Below, in pieces: positions 12,050 to 12,134 of a stretch of 12,134 nt of DNA; position 1 is the first letter of the stretch, and each line of letters opens with the position of its first letter. Both the position numbers and the translations under genes were made by a program. This stretch comes from Chloroflexota bacterium (GTDB taxonomy: Bacteria > Chloroflexota > Anaerolineae > B4-G1). The DNA is taken from assembly GCA_011046405.1 (NCBI GenBank), contig DSAR01000135.1:1-12134 (forward strand), read 5' to 3'. The notes beneath the pieces are model-generated. The model did no database searches. It saw only the letters and a list, made by a program, of their open reading frames with translations, and had not been told where the DNA came from.

Positions 12050-12082
12050 AGAAACCAGGTTTTTCCAAAAAACCTGGTTTCT
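12050..12082. repeat. Perfect 15-bp inverted repeat upstream of the GatZ-like gene
   Basis: AGAAACCAGGTTTTT (12050-12064) and AAAAACCTGGTTTCT (12068-12082) with a CCA loop. A-run and T-run flanks around CCAGG/CCTGG make it look like a terminator working in both directions, but it lies only 28 bp before a start codon. It may end an unseen upstream gene, or be a dispersed palindromic repeat of the GAAACC...GGTTTC type. Confidence 0.85.
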
Positions 12083-12108
12083 CTTGGTGTCACTATCCTC
12101 CGCCCCCC

Positions 12109-12124
12109 TGCCCCTAGCGGGGCA
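12109..12124. repeat. Short GC hairpin near the window end
   Basis: TGCCCC (12109-12114) and GGGGCA (12119-12124) around TAGC, in a C/G-homopolymer-rich stretch. It has no T-run; function unknown. Confidence 0.4.
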
Positions 12125-12134
12125 TCCCCCCGCG

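Noticed and set aside
1..12134. tRNA or rRNA genes, insertion sequences, integrase or phage genes
   Set aside because: No sequence with tRNA or rRNA features, no transposase-like product and no flanking target duplications were seen.

Overview
The window is a GC-rich bacterial chromosomal segment that is almost fully coding. Its content (a very large 2-hydroxyacyl-CoA dehydratase activase/reductase-type protein, rich palindromic intergenic repeats, non-ATG starts behind strong Shine-Dalgarno sequences) suggests an anaerobic or facultative bacterium. A Chloroflexota (Anaerolineae-like) source is my best guess, but it is an inference from style and no taxonomic marker search was possible.

Layout. 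On the minus strand the left third holds the classical rpsO-pnp pair: ribosomal protein S15 (2717-2986), then polynucleotide phosphorylase (93-2249), separated by about 470 bp that contains several inverted repeats, including a 22-bp stem in the pnp leader. A divergent promoter region (about 2987-3216) separates rpsO from murJ (plus strand, 3217-4812), the lipid II flippase of peptidoglycan synthesis. Both divergent promoters can be read, and the -10 box of the murJ promoter overlaps the first in-frame ATG, which argues for a downstream TTG start.

murJ converges on a 1565-residue gene (minus, 4857-9554). It joins two ASKHA-fold activator ATPase domains to two visibly related HgdA/HgdB-like (DUF2229/COG3580-COG3581 type) halves. 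Its last 50 or so residues are a pure heptad repeat encoded by a 21-bp minisatellite. Such proteins are expected to use ATP hydrolysis to push low-potential electrons onto an Fe-S cluster; the substrate is unknown.

Upstream of this gene is a 507-bp non-coding region (9555-10061) with five related 16-bp palindromes, four of them in a 19-bp tandem array. It divides the activase from a divergently transcribed TauE/SafE (TSUP) membrane exporter (plus, 10062-10817). The exporter converges on, and shares the four bases of its stop codon with, a GatZ/KbaZ-like protein (minus, 10814-12022) that has no catalytic GatY/KbaY partner in view. The window ends in a 15-bp perfect inverted repeat of a kind that looks dispersed.

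The most interesting items are the quadruplicate architecture of the activase/reductase with its repeat-encoded tail, the palindrome array between it and the exporter, and the pnp leader stem, which could be an RNase III/PNPase autoregulatory element.
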